Made by a program: the position numbers and the translations under genes. The notes under the pieces were generated by a model, which was not told the origin of the DNA, searched no databases, and worked only from the letters and a program-made list of their open reading frames with translations. DNA of 64,000 nt from Spongiibacter tropicus DSM 19543 (GTDB lineage Bacteria > Pseudomonadota > Gammaproteobacteria > Pseudomonadales > Spongiibacteraceae): positions 1,926,463 through 1,990,462 of the forward strand of contig NZ_ATUS01000001.1 of the NCBI RefSeq assembly GCF_000420325.1. The letters run 5' to 3'. Every line of letters starts with the position of its first letter. Within the stretch, counting starts at the first letter, position 1. Shown piece by piece: positions 1 through 8,687 of the stretch.

Positions 1-1
1 C

Positions 2-427
2 GAAGCCGGCATCTCACTGCGGCATATTGCCGGGCGCTGCTGGCTTCCCGATTTCGGCCAGGAAAGTATCGGCTATGTAAACGGCCTGGACGGGCGGCAA
101 CTGCGCAGCGACCCACTGTATCTCGATATTGGGCTTGCGGCAGGTAACACCCTGAATATCGCGTTGAACCCGCAGCACAATGCCTTTGTCTATGCCTACG
201 ACGGCGAGATTCACATCGGCGACCGCCAACTTACAGAAGGACAGGCGGGCATCTTAACGCCGGGCGATCAGCTCTGCCTCAGTACCCCAAGCGGCGGCGG
301 GGCATTAGTACTGGCAGGGCAGCCACTGAGGGAGCCGATCGTTCAATACGGCCCGTTTGTGATGAACAGCAGCGAGGAAATCGAACAGGCACTGCGCGAT
401 TATCGCGACGGCCGCTTGACCGCATAA
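2..427 (+). CDS. Pirin family protein (C-terminal part, cut by window edge)
   Basis: The frame is open from base 2 to the stop at 427, so only the last 141 residues are visible. They match the second cupin half of pirin-like proteins: a beta-rich stretch, then a glycine-rich turn (GGGALVLAGQPL), then the typical tail PLREPIVQYGPFVMNSSEEI and an acidic helix. A TTG at 164 could be called as a start, but homologous sequence continues upstream to the edge, so it is internal. Pirins are cupin proteins, some with quercetinase or redox-related roles; the substrate here cannot be told. The metal-binding N-terminal cupin lies outside the window. Confidence 0.85.
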   Translation, partial: EAGISLRHIAGRCWLPDFGQESIGYVNGLDGRQLRSDPLYLDIGLAAGNTLNIALNPQHNAFVYAYDGEIHIGDRQLTEGQAGILTPGDQLCLSTPSGGGALVLAGQPLREPIVQYGPFVMNSSEEIEQALRDYRDGRLTA

Positions 428-496
428 GCTGATGAATAGCACTCACACTTTGCAGAAATAGCGGCGTATAGTGAACAGCAAAAGGAGGAGCATTCC

Positions 497-910
497 ATGA
501 GTACAAGTATTCGCGTTCGGGACGTCATGATCAGCCCTTCGCCTTACGTTAAACACCATACGCCCCTGGGAGAAGTGGTAGACATTCTGCTGCGTAACCG
601 CGTAATGGGCCTGCCCGTTGTAGCTGACAGCGGCGCAGTCGTCGGCTTTGTATCCGAGCAGGACTGTATTCACTCCATGCTGGTCAGCAGCTATCACTGT
701 GAAGGCGCCCCCAATGTTGATGACGTGATGCATAACGAAGTACTGGCGGTATCTCCTGAGCAGAACATCGTCGATCTTGCGCAGAACATGGGCAAAAACA
801 AGCCCAAGCTTTATCCGGTTATTGATGACGGCAAACTGGTCGGCCTGATCACGCGCAGCGCGATCCTTTCTGCTCTTTGGGAAAACCGAGCCACATGCGA
901 TATGCAGTAA
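497..910 (+). CDS. CBS-domain pair protein
   Basis: A 137-residue protein made almost entirely of two CBS motifs (about residues 8-60 and 75-130), with the usual pattern VRDVMISPSPYV, then LPVVADSGAVVGFVSEQD, then VDDVMHNEVLAV and LYPVIDDGKLVGLITRSAIL. CBS pairs bind adenine nucleotides and act as energy or ligand sensors. A strong ribosome binding site (AAAGGAGG) sits at 480-487. The small lipoprotein gene downstream overlaps its 3' end by 16 bases, suggesting translational coupling. No partner domain is fused to it, so its target is unknown. A second CBS-pair gene lies 1.5 kb downstream. Confidence 0.9.
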   Translation: MSTSIRVRDVMISPSPYVKHHTPLGEVVDILLRNRVMGLPVVADSGAVVGFVSEQDCIHSMLVSSYHCEGAPNVDDVMHNEVLAVSPEQNIVDLAQNMGKNKPKLYPVIDDGKLVGLITRSAILSALWENRATCDMQ

Positions 911-1065
911 TCCTCTTCACACTGGCCAGCTGCGCAGGACTCAGTGCCTGCGCCAGCGGTCAGTACGATGCCGAGCGCGAATGGCGGCTCAGAGAGTGTG
1001 AAAAAATCCTCTATGAAGAAGATCGCTCTGCCTGCATGCGCAACACCCCCCACTACATTCAGTAA
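895..1065 (+). CDS. Small predicted lipoprotein
   Basis: A 56-residue protein. The start at ATG 895 gives a signal peptide (MRYAVILFTLASCAGLSAC) with a lipobox LSAC, so the mature lipoprotein begins at Cys19. The mature part is short and charged (DAEREWRLRECEKILYEEDR) with two further cysteines. An in-frame TTG at 877 would add six residues before the signal peptide and is less likely. It overlaps the 3' end of the CBS gene by 16 bases. I do not recognise the family, and no function is proposed beyond a probable membrane-anchored periplasmic location. Confidence 0.6.
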   Translation: MRYAVILFTLASCAGLSACASGQYDAEREWRLRECEKILYEEDRSACMRNTPHYIQ

Positions 1066-1197
1066 GCCATGACATACCGGGGCTGGCGCGCCCAGGACCA
1101 AACCGGACATCGCAGATCATGGCAATCGCAGCGGGTACAACTACACTGGCTGCAAACCCAAAAAGCATAGGGCTGAACCCCCACAGAGGAGTGATAC

Positions 1198-2421
1198 GTG
1201 AGCGACACGCAATACGAGGTGATTGTTTTTGGAGCGAGCAGCTTTGTCGGACAGATTATCTGCGAATACCTGAGCAGCTATCGTGGAGAAGAACCCCCGC
1301 TCCGCTGGGCAATGGCGGGCCGAAATGAACGCAAGCTTCAGGAAACCCGCGACGCCCTGAGCGGCGACAAACCTGAATTGCTGATCGCAGACTCCAGCGA
1401 CGAAGTTTCCCTGCGCGCCATGGCCGCCAAAACGCAGGTTGTGCTGTCTACCGTTGGACCCTATGCGCTGTACGGCGAGGCCCTGGTCAAAGTCTGTGCG
1501 GAAACCGGCACGGACTACTGCGATCTCACGGGTGAAGTCCACTGGATACGCGCCATGATCGACCGCTATCAGACAACCGCCAGCCAGAGCGGCGCCCGGT
1601 TGGTACACTGCTGCGGTTTCGACTCCATCCCTTCAGATCTCGGCGTGCTGTTTACCCAGACGCACTTCCGCGAGCGCTACGGCCACCCCAGCGAAGATAT
1701 CCGCATGCGCGTCAAGGCAGCCAAGGGCGGCCTGTCCGGCGGCACCTTCGCCAGCCTGCTCAACGTGATGAAAGAAGCCTCCGAAGACCCCGCGCTGCGC
1801 AAGCAAATGGCAGACCCTTACCTGCTGTGTCCCGGTGCCGGCTTCCACGGCCGACAGCGCAACCCCGGCCTCGCCGAACTGGACGTCATCAGCGGCCGTT
1901 GGATGTCGCCCTTTATCATGGCGGCCATCAACACCCGAGTCGTACAGCGCAGCCATTATTTGCTGGGCAAAGCCTACGGCGATCACTTCCGCTACGAAGA
2001 AACCATGTTGACCGGTACCGGCCTTGCCGGACGACTGCGCGCCTCGGCTATCGGGGGCGGCCTCGCCGCCTTTATGCTGGGAGCCGCCATCAAACCGGGA
2101 CGCTGGTTGCTGGAAAAACTGTTACCCGCTCCCGGTGAGGGTCCAAGTCCTGAAGCCCAGCAAAAGGGCTTTTTCGATATGCGCTTCTACGCACTGTCCG
2201 GCAACGGCGAAACACTGCAATGCAAGGTGACTGGCGACCGCGATCCCGGTTACGGCGCCACCGCCAAAATGATTTCCCAAGCCGCTCTCTGCCTCGCCCG
2301 CGATGTCAATGAATCACAGTGTGCCGGCGGCAGTTGGACGCCAGCCAGCAGCATGGGCGTTACCCTGATGCAACGCCTGGAACAACACGCGGGCATGCAG
2401 TTCGCCGTCGTCGAGGAATAG
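1198..2421 (+). CDS. Saccharopine dehydrogenase-like / trans-acting enoyl reductase family protein
   Basis: A 407-residue protein with an N-terminal Rossmann fold (VIVFGASSFVGQIICEYL, residues 8-25) and the family pattern GRNERKL, then STVGPYALYGEALVKVCAETGTDYCDLTGE, then HCCGFDSIPSDLG. Members include human SCCPDH-like proteins and mycobacterial trans-acting enoyl reductases. They are NADP-binding oxidoreductases often linked to lipid metabolism; the substrate here is unknown. The GTG start at 1198 follows a GAGGAG ribosome binding site. The C-terminal part contains the conserved GDRDPGYGATAKM segment. The next CBS gene begins ten bases after the stop, so they are probably co-transcribed. 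Confidence 0.85.
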   Translation: MSDTQYEVIVFGASSFVGQIICEYLSSYRGEEPPLRWAMAGRNERKLQETRDALSGDKPELLIADSSDEVSLRAMAAKTQVVLSTVGPYALYGEALVKVCAETGTDYCDLTGEVHWIRAMIDRYQTTASQSGARLVHCCGFDSIPSDLGVLFTQTHFRERYGHPSEDIRMRVKAAKGGLSGGTFASLLNVMKEASEDPALRKQMADPYLLCPGAGFHGRQRNPGLAELDVISGRWMSPFIMAAINTRVVQRSHYLLGKAYGDHFRYEETMLTGTGLAGRLRASAIGGGLAAFMLGAAIKPGRWLLEKLLPAPGEGPSPEAQQKGFFDMRFYALSGNGETLQCKVTGDRDPGYGATAKMISQAALCLARDVNESQCAGGSWTPASSMGVTLMQRLEQHAGMQFAVVEE

Positions 2422-2430
2422 GGCGATACC

Positions 2431-2850
2431 ATGCGGGTCGATGCGCTGATGAGCACCCCGGTGGTCACCGTCGACGCCGATGACCGCCTGGCAACGCTGA
2501 GGGAACTGTTTCAGCAGACGGGATTTCACCACCTTGTGGTAATGGACGCAGGGCAGGTGCGGGGCATTATTTCTGACCGCGACCTGCTCGCTGCCATCAG
2601 CCCCAATATCGGCACCCCCGCCGAGACGGCGAAAGACCTTGCCACGCTGAACAAGCTGGCTCACCAAATCATGAGTCGGGCACTGGTCACCCTGTGCCCA
2701 GACGAGGATTTGCAAACCGCGATCCAACGATTGAACGAACACCGGGTTTCCGGTCTCCCCGTTATCAACGACAAGAATCAGCCACTCGGCATTCTCACCT
2801 GGCGCGACGTTTTGCGTCAGGCGGAGAAAAGCGGCTTCAACGGCGACTGA
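2431..2850 (+). CDS. CBS-domain pair protein
   Basis: A 139-residue protein with two CBS motifs: residues 1-60 (VDALMSTPVVTVDADDRLATL, then HHLVVMDAGQVRGIISDRDLL) and residues 75-135 (AHQIMSRALVTLCPDEDL, then VSGLPVINDKNQPLGILTWRDVL). It resembles stand-alone CBS regulators that bind adenine nucleotides. It starts ten bases after the reductase gene and most likely shares its transcript. It differs clearly from the CBS protein at 497-910, so the two are paralogues within a common family rather than a recent duplication. Confidence 0.9.
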   Translation: MRVDALMSTPVVTVDADDRLATLRELFQQTGFHHLVVMDAGQVRGIISDRDLLAAISPNIGTPAETAKDLATLNKLAHQIMSRALVTLCPDEDLQTAIQRLNEHRVSGLPVINDKNQPLGILTWRDVLRQAEKSGFNGD

Positions 2851-2976
2851 CTGCGGCATTCCAACCCACCCCAACGCCGCAGCGCTGTAGTATGGTAGGG
2901 CATTAATGGATTTGTTAGATCCGCTATCCAGTGGAGAGTGGATCATTTCCCTGTAATGAAGAGAGAGGAAATCACC

Positions 2977-3426
2977 ATGAAGAAAATGGCCGTTCTCAGC
3001 CTAACCGCCGGCTTGCTGAGCGCCAGTACGCTGGCACTCGCCACTCCAGACCCGGAAGACGCCATCGACTACCGGCAGGGCATCTTTACCGCCATCTATT
3101 GGAATTTCGGTCCGATGGGCGACATGATGAAGGGCAAACTGGACTGGGATGGCAAAGATTTCAGCCGCCGCGCTGCGAATGTCGCCACCTTGAGCACCAT
3201 GCCATTAGAGGGCTTCATTCCCGGCAGCTACAGCGATGATGACAGCGATGCACTGCCCGCCATAGAGAAGAACTGGGACGATTTCACTGAACGCATGACC
3301 GCTTTCCAAGAAAGCGCGGCCGTCCTCGCGGAAGCCGCTAAAAGCGGTGATAAAGCCAGTGTAGCGCCCGCGTTTATGGACGTCGCGAAAAGCTGCAAAG
3401 GCTGTCACGACAACTTTAAAGACTGA
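2977..3426 (+). CDS. Cytochrome c' / c-556 family protein
   Basis: The ATG at 2977 gives a 149-residue protein with a signal peptide (MKKMAVLSLTAGLLSASTLALA) and a C-terminal haem-binding CKGCH at the end of the last helix (KSCKGCHDNFKD). This placement is typical of the four-helix cytochrome c' class. These are periplasmic c-type cytochromes, often NO-binding or electron-transfer proteins. An AGAGAGGAA ribosome binding site precedes the start. Its 3' end overlaps that of the convergent cytochrome b561 gene by 11 bases. The pairing suggests, but does not prove, that the two exchange electrons. Confidence 0.9.
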   Translation: MKKMAVLSLTAGLLSASTLALATPDPEDAIDYRQGIFTAIYWNFGPMGDMMKGKLDWDGKDFSRRAANVATLSTMPLEGFIPGSYSDDDSDALPAIEKNWDDFTERMTAFQESAAVLAEAAKSGDKASVAPAFMDVAKSCKGCHDNFKD

Positions 3427-4108
3427 TCAGCCCCCACACCAACAGCCCTGCCACAACGGCCACCACAATCCCCAAGCCGTTACGCGCTTTTGGCGCCGTG
3501 GCAGGCGCTGCGTCGACGGCGTCCGCCGCCGGCTTTCTGCCGTGGAGCATCGCCGAAATCAGATTTTCACGACGAATTACCTGGTGGTAAAACACCCCGA
3601 GAACATGCACAGCCACTACGGCCAGAAGGCCATTGAACAGTATTTCATGCCACTCGGTAATGGCGACGCTCAGGTCGTAATCCACCCAATGGGCCAGCGG
3701 GCCTTCATTGAAAATTTCATCGTTGGCGAACAGTCCGGTACCGGCCTGCAATGCACAGAACATCAGCAGCAAGATAACCGCCCAGCCGCCGACCGGGTTG
3801 TGCCCCACATAGTGAGGCTCACGACGCTTGATGAGTTCTCGCCCGTAGCGCAGCACGGTTGTTGGGGAGCGCACAAACTGGGCGAAGCGCGCGTAGAAGG
3901 GGCCAGCAAAGCCCCACACCAGTCTGAAGATCACCAGGCCCAGCACGGTATAGCCACAACGCATATGCCAAACCATCCACTCGCCGCCCTGCTCACCGCA
4001 CCACCAAGCAAAAGCAACACAGGCCACCAGCAGCCAGTGAAATATACGGACAAAGCCATCCCAGACCTTGATAGAGGAATTCGCTGTTGCGGGAGAGGGA
4101 GATGCCAT
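3416..4108 (-). CDS. Cytochrome b561 family membrane protein
   Basis: A 230-residue integral membrane protein of the bacterial cytochrome b561/hydrogenase cytochrome b type. It starts with KVWDGFVRIFHWLLVA, whose His is a likely haem ligand. Further candidate ligands are in VWHMRCGY, ITEWHEILFNG and VAVHVLGVFYHQV. The four-helix core ends near residue 190 and is followed by an Ala/Pro-rich linker and one more C-terminal hydrophobic helix (GLGIVVAVVAGLLVWGLISL). Such proteins pass electrons between the quinone pool and periplasmic carriers. The convergent cytochrome c' gene is an obvious candidate partner (inference). Confidence 0.9.
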   Translation of the reverse strand: MASPSPATANSSIKVWDGFVRIFHWLLVACVAFAWWCGEQGGEWMVWHMRCGYTVLGLVIFRLVWGFAGPFYARFAQFVRSPTTVLRYGRELIKRREPHYVGHNPVGGWAVILLLMFCALQAGTGLFANDEIFNEGPLAHWVDYDLSVAITEWHEILFNGLLAVVAVHVLGVFYHQVIRRENLISAMLHGRKPAADAVDAAPATAPKARNGLGIVVAVVAGLLVWGLISL

Positions 4109-4187
4109 GCGGAGTCATTACCTTACTGCTGTCTGATTACTGCCTTGCGCCTTGCCATTCCGGCGGTTGATCGCGCCAGCGATCACA

Positions 4188-4571
4188 TCAACCTGAAAAC
4201 GCGCCAACATCGCGCTCGCTCACCCAAAGCAGCGCTTCGTCACGCTGGATATCGGTAAAGTGCTCAATTTCTGCATTGGGCATCCAGTGCGTTATCAACT
4301 GCGCCGCGCGGCTGTACCAGCGCGCTTCCCCCACCAGGGCCGTACGCGTAATCCGTTTAAAAAAGCTGGCGACAAAGCGCATCTCGCGCAACAAGCCACG
4401 CAGAGTGAAGCCCTGAAAATGCTCCAGCTCGATATAGATACCCAGATGATCTTCGCTCTCAAGTTTACGCGCCACACTGTCACGCAACTGCTCTACATCT
4501 GTGTGATTAACCTTGCCAGACACCCGCAGGCCCACCACGTGGGGAAAGGGAATAGGCAATAACTCCAACAT
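4188..4571 (-). CDS. SpoIIAA-like (STAS-fold) protein
   Basis: A 127-residue protein matching the SpoIIAA-like family of STAS-fold proteins. It has an N-terminal strand pattern MLELLPIPFPHVVGLRVSGKV, then LGIYIELEHFQGFTLRGLLREM, then RTALVGEARWYSRAAQLITH. In this family the stretch around VGEARWYSRA resembles a lipid- or ligand-binding helix; no catalytic residue is known to me. It is probably cytosolic. It lies upstream of the cytochrome b561 gene on the same strand with about 80 bases between them, so co-expression is possible but not shown. Confidence 0.8.
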   Translation of the reverse strand: MLELLPIPFPHVVGLRVSGKVNHTDVEQLRDSVARKLESEDHLGIYIELEHFQGFTLRGLLREMRFVASFFKRITRTALVGEARWYSRAAQLITHWMPNAEIEHFTDIQRDEALLWVSERDVGAFSG

Positions 4572-4674
4572 GCTGCTACCTCCACAGCGGTCGAAACCGC
4601 GTCACGCCGTTACTCTAAGTATAGATAAGTGGCGCGGAAATACGTTCCACGGCGCAGAGCCTGCAATATTCCCA

Positions 4675-4962
4675 TTAATGATCGCGGCGAGGCGGTTTTT
4701 CACGGGGGTCCAGCAAGGACACGATCGCGATTTCATCTTCGTGGGCCAATGGCTTTTCTCCCGGACGGGGCTGGTTCACACGCGTCGTCGGTTCGGCCAC
4801 ACCATCGGCATCATCGCGGATCGATTCCTTAAAGCCGCAGCGTACACACTCACGCACCTGCTCTACATCGGACACGCGGTACATGACCGTTTTATCCATT
4901 TCCGCACACTTGGGGCACACCGCTCCTGCGATAAACCGCCGCGGTCTGAATTCCGTCGCCAT
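4675..4962 (-). CDS. yheV: YheV-family zinc-ribbon protein
   Basis: A 95-residue protein with two CxxC pairs (CPKC and CVRC, about residues 17-43) forming a predicted zinc ribbon. It begins ATEFRPRRFIAGAVCPKC, characteristic of the YheV family, and is followed by a disordered, Pro/Arg-rich tail. The ATG at 4962 shares one base with the prlC stop (TGATG); a GTG at 4965 is the alternative start. In Pseudomonas a YheV-like gene also follows prlC, so the pair is conserved and translation is probably coupled. The molecular function is not known. Confidence 0.85.
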   Translation of the reverse strand: MATEFRPRRFIAGAVCPKCAEMDKTVMYRVSDVEQVRECVRCGFKESIRDDADGVAEPTTRVNQPRPGEKPLAHEDEIAIVSLLDPREKPPRRDH

Positions 4963-7004
4963 CACGCCGTCCCTCCCGAACGATTGGGTAGAATGCCACT
5001 GTGTCGCAGCAAGGCATCGTTCGCGGGCTCACGACCGCGGAAGTTGCGGAACAGTTCTTCCGCATCGCGCGCACCGCCCTGCTCAAGAATTTCCCGACGG
5101 AAGCGAGCCCCCGCACCGGGGTCCATGACGCCCTGCTCCTCAAACAGTGAGAATGCATCCGCCGACAGGACTTCTGCCCATTTGTAGCTGTAATAACCGG
5201 CCGCGTAACCGCCGGCAAAGATATGGGAAAAGCTATTCTGGAAGCGGTTGAACGCAGGCGGCAGCAATACAGCCACCTGGTCGCGGACCTCAGCCATGAG
5301 CTCGTCAATTTGCGCCTCATCACGAATGTCAGTTTGCATATGCAGGCGGAAATCAAACAGAGCAAACTCAATCTGACGCAACATCTGCATCCCCGACTGG
5401 AAGTTTTTCGCCGCCAGCAGTTTGTCCAGAAGGGCCTCAGGTAATGGCTCTCCTGTTTGATAGTGACCGGAAATCAGCGGGATCACAGATTTCTCCCAAC
5501 ACCAGTTTTCCAGAAACTGACTGGGCATCTCTACAGCGTCCCAGGCGACACCGTTAATGCCCGACACCGACAGGCAATCCACCTGGGTCAGCATATGATG
5601 CAGGCCATGCCCAAACTCGTGGAACAGGGTGGTCACTTCATTGTGCGTCAGCAGGGAAGGCCGCGATTCCGTCGGCGGGGTAAAATTGCATACCAGAAAA
5701 GCGACCGGGCGCTGTACAAGACCGTCCGCCAACTGTCGGCGCCCCCGGCAATCCGCCATCCATGCACCGCCTCGCTTGTTGGCCCGCGCGTAGATATCCA
5801 GATAGAACTGGGCGATCACCTCGCCATCGCGCAGCACATCAAAGCAACGGGCATCGGCGTGCCACAGCGGTGCTTCGCGCGGCGCAAAACTCAAGTCAAA
5901 GAGCTCGCCCGTCACCGTGAGAAGCCCATCCAGCACCCGCTCAGCAGGGAAGTAGGAACGCAGCTCCTCCTGGGATACCGCGTACTGCCTCTCGCGCAGT
6001 TTTTCGCTGAAGTAGGGCACATCCCAGGCCGCCAACTCGGCCTGCCCAAGGTCCGCAGCAAAGGCTTTCAACTCCGCCAGTTCGCGCTCGGCGACCGGAC
6101 GACTGGCCTCGGCCAGCTCACCCAGAAAATTCAGCACGGTATCGCAACTCGGTGCCATTTTGCTGGCCAGCGAATCCTCTGCGTAATTGGCAAAACCCAG
6201 TAGCTGCGCCAACTCCTGCCGCAACTGCAGGATCTCGACCATCAGCGGGCCGTTATCCCACTGGGTGCCGCTGGGCGACAGGGCCGATGCACGGGTAACA
6301 TAGGCTTCGTACAGTTCACGTCGCAATTCACGGTTGTTGCAGTACTGCATCACCGGCAGGTAAGAGGGAATATCCAGGCTCAGGCGGTAACCGGATTTCT
6401 CTTTGGCCTTGGCTGACGCCGCCAGACATTCGAGCACCGAATCCGGCACGCCGGCAAGCTGCTCGCGATCGTCGATAAACTTTTCCCAGCCATCGGTAGC
6501 ATCGAGAACATGATTGGAAAAGCGTGTGGACAGCTCACTCAAGCGATGCTGGATGGCAGTAAAGCGCTGTGCCGCTTCCCCCTCCAACGCGACACCAGAG
6601 AGGGTGAAATCCCGCAGCATATTGCGTACCGCCTGCTTGCGAGGCTGGGACAAGTCGTTAAATTCAGGGCTGTCGGCCAAGGCTTTAACGCGCTCGTAGA
6701 GCGGGCGATTCTGTCCCATTTCACTGTTGTAGGCAGTAAGCAGCGGCAGGCACTCATCGTAGGCGGTTCGCCATTTTTCGCCGCTGATCACCGAGTGCAG
6801 GTGACTGAGTGGCGCCCAGAACTGGCCGATGCGGTCATTTACGGCCTCCAGCGGCTCCATGAGGCTGTCCCAGCTCGGCGTCCCGCTTTCTTCCAGCAGC
6901 GCAGCCACCGCCTCTCGGCTGTCATTCAATAGGGCATCGCACTGCACGGGGTAATCGTCAGGATTCAGTGCAGAAAAGTCGGGGAGTGATTGCTCGGCAT
7001 ACAT
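4962..7004 (-). CDS. prlC: Oligopeptidase A (M3 family zinc metallopeptidase)
   Basis: A 680-residue cytosolic peptidase, the length expected for PrlC/OpdA. The zinc site HEFGH is at residues 462-466, and a second Glu ligand is expected about 25 residues later (AVEMPSQFLEN). The flanking sequence CNFTPPTESRPSLLTHNEVT is typical of the M3 family. The enzyme degrades short peptides, including cleaved signal peptides. The start at 7004 gives MYAEQSLPDFSALNPDDYP. It is transcribed divergently from the carbonic anhydrase gene and is coupled to yheV. Confidence 0.97.
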   Translation of the reverse strand: MYAEQSLPDFSALNPDDYPVQCDALLNDSREAVAALLEESGTPSWDSLMEPLEAVNDRIGQFWAPLSHLHSVISGEKWRTAYDECLPLLTAYNSEMGQNRPLYERVKALADSPEFNDLSQPRKQAVRNMLRDFTLSGVALEGEAAQRFTAIQHRLSELSTRFSNHVLDATDGWEKFIDDREQLAGVPDSVLECLAASAKAKEKSGYRLSLDIPSYLPVMQYCNNRELRRELYEAYVTRASALSPSGTQWDNGPLMVEILQLRQELAQLLGFANYAEDSLASKMAPSCDTVLNFLGELAEASRPVAERELAELKAFAADLGQAELAAWDVPYFSEKLRERQYAVSQEELRSYFPAERVLDGLLTVTGELFDLSFAPREAPLWHADARCFDVLRDGEVIAQFYLDIYARANKRGGAWMADCRGRRQLADGLVQRPVAFLVCNFTPPTESRPSLLTHNEVTTLFHEFGHGLHHMLTQVDCLSVSGINGVAWDAVEMPSQFLENWCWEKSVIPLISGHYQTGEPLPEALLDKLLAAKNFQSGMQMLRQIEFALFDFRLHMQTDIRDEAQIDELMAEVRDQVAVLLPPAFNRFQNSFSHIFAGGYAAGYYSYKWAEVLSADAFSLFEEQGVMDPGAGARFRREILEQGGARDAEELFRNFRGREPANDALLRHSGILPNRSGGTA

Positions 7005-7142
7005 ATTCAGCTACTCTCAAATTGCCGTATTCAGGTGTCCAGCTTACCAGATAGTCCGGTACGACGGCTGCCTTCAGGCCGATTTCCGCCGGGGATTTGG
7101 CTGGTTACAATGGAGCAAATGCTTAACAACCGGAGCCACACC

Positions 7143-7721
7143 ATGCCGTATTGCGCCAACGACTATATTCGTCGCTTTAATGGACAGACACCCCAGCTTG
7201 GCGAGCGTGTATTTGTTGACCCCAGTGCCGTCGTCATTGGCGATGTACATATTGGCCGGGACAGTTCGATATGGCCGAATACCACCGTGCGAGGCGATAT
7301 GCATCGCATCCGCATTGGCGAACGTTGCAGCATTCAAGACAACTCGGTACTGCATATCACCCACGCCGGCCCCTACAACCCCGACGGTTATCCGCTGAGC
7401 ATCGGCAATGACGTCACCGTTGCTCACAGCGTCACCCTGCATGGCTGTGAGATTGGCAGTCGTGTGCTGATCGGTATGGGCTGTATCGTGATGGACGGGG
7501 CAGTTCTCGAGGATGATGTGGTGGTCGGCGCCAACAGCCTGGTGCCACCGGGCAAGCGCTTGGCAAGCGGCTACCTCTACGTGGGCAGCCCCGCCAAGCC
7601 GGTGCGCCCACTGAGCGAGAAAGAGTTTGACTACTTTTGCTACAGCTCCGCCAACTACAGCCGCCTGAAGGACCAGCACATTGCCGAGTTAGACGGCGAT
7701 GGCACCGGTGTCGACGAGTAG
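7143..7721 (+). CDS. Gamma-type carbonic anhydrase-like protein (YrdA/CaiE family)
   Basis: A 192-residue left-handed beta-helix protein made of hexapeptide repeats such as VVIGDVHIGRDSSIWPNTTV. Likely metal-binding histidines are His71 in NSVLHITHAG, and His95 and His100 in VAHSVTLHGCEIG. These match the three-His zinc site of the gamma carbonic anhydrase family, though many bacterial members have no shown activity. The ATG at 7143 is chosen because a GGAG motif precedes it and the protein begins like known members; an in-frame upstream ATG at 7110 would add eleven residues. Its 3' end overlaps the convergent antiporter gene by 33 bases. Confidence 0.9.
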   Translation: MPYCANDYIRRFNGQTPQLGERVFVDPSAVVIGDVHIGRDSSIWPNTTVRGDMHRIRIGERCSIQDNSVLHITHAGPYNPDGYPLSIGNDVTVAHSVTLHGCEIGSRVLIGMGCIVMDGAVLEDDVVVGANSLVPPGKRLASGYLYVGSPAKPVRPLSEKEFDYFCYSSANYSRLKDQHIAELDGDGTGVDE

Positions 7722-8663
7722 ATAGCCGAGATACGCCAGATACACCAGCAACAGCAGGCCGCCCTCGTAGCGCCGTATTTCCGGCGCCTTGCGCGGGCCG
7801 AAAGCCACCAGATAAAAAGCCGCCGTGAGCATGATCATCAGCGGGTAATCCCGGCTGACCACCGCGCTGTCAATGGCCCCTGGCGACAGCAGGCCGGGCA
7901 ATGCCATCACCCCCAGCAGATTGAACAGGTTGGAACCGATGACATTGCCGATCGCAATATCGTGCTCACCTTTGCGCGCCGCCGCGACCGATGCCGCCAA
8001 CTCCGGCAGACTGGTGCCGATTGCCACCACGGTGAGGCCGATCACCAGATCGCTGACCCCAAAAGCCTGCGCCAACTCCACCGCCGACCAGACCAGCATT
8101 CGCGCCGAGCCCATTAGCAGCAGCAAGCCCACCAGCAGCCAGCCCAACGCCACCGGCAGTGACATATCGTGAGGGATTTCCTCTTCAAACTCGGCTTCGA
8201 TGGCATCGCCGGGGCTGTGTTTGGCTTCCCATAGCTGACGCAAGATCACCGCGACAAAGCCGCATAACAGAATCGTTCCGTCGAGCACATCCAACACACC
8301 ATCGCGCAACAGGAAGTAGCCAATCACCATCACCAGTAACAGTAAGGGCAGTTCGCGGGTAATCAGCTTGCTCTGCACACGAAGGGGAATGTACAAGGCC
8401 GTCAGGCCGAGAATCAGCGCAATATTGGTGATATTCGAGCCCAAGGCATTACCGACGGAAAGCCCCGACTGACCATCCAGTGCTGCCAGTGCCGACACCA
8501 ACATCTCAGGCGCGGAGGTGCCAATCCCCACCACCAGAATGCCGACCACCAGGGTGGAAACACCGAGAATCGACGCGGTTGCCGACGCTCCCATCACAAA
8601 GCGATCAGCACTCCAAACCAGCAACACCAGGCCGACAATCAGCGTGGCCACAACAAGCAACAT
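7689..8663 (-). CDS. Calcium/sodium antiporter, CaCA family (YrbG-like)
   Basis: A 324-residue membrane protein with two homologous halves, each carrying an alpha-repeat signature: VVGIGTSAPEMLVSALAAL near the N-terminus and VVAIGTSLPELAASVAAARKG in the second half. Each signature is followed by GNALGSNITNIALILGL or GNVIGSNLFNLLGVMALPG. The conserved Glu residues of the two repeats form the cation site in this family. A charged cytosolic loop (AIEAEFEEEIPHD) separates the halves. It is on the same strand as aroE, 24 bases downstream, so it may be the last gene of the dprA-tsaC-hemF-aroE series. Confidence 0.93.
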   Translation of the reverse strand: MLLVVATLIVGLVLLVWSADRFVMGASATASILGVSTLVVGILVVGIGTSAPEMLVSALAALDGQSGLSVGNALGSNITNIALILGLTALYIPLRVQSKLITRELPLLLLVMVIGYFLLRDGVLDVLDGTILLCGFVAVILRQLWEAKHSPGDAIEAEFEEEIPHDMSLPVALGWLLVGLLLLMGSARMLVWSAVELAQAFGVSDLVIGLTVVAIGTSLPELAASVAAARKGEHDIAIGNVIGSNLFNLLGVMALPGLLSPGAIDSAVVSRDYPLMIMLTAAFYLVAFGPRKAPEIRRYEGGLLLLVYLAYLGYLLVDTGAIAV

Positions 8664-8687
8664 AATGGATTTCCTTTAGCGCCGCGC

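Noticed and set aside
4165-4193. Hairpin after the SpoIIAA-like gene (TGATCGC and GCGATCA around GCCA)
   Set aside because: No T-run follows on the minus strand, so it is not called a terminator.
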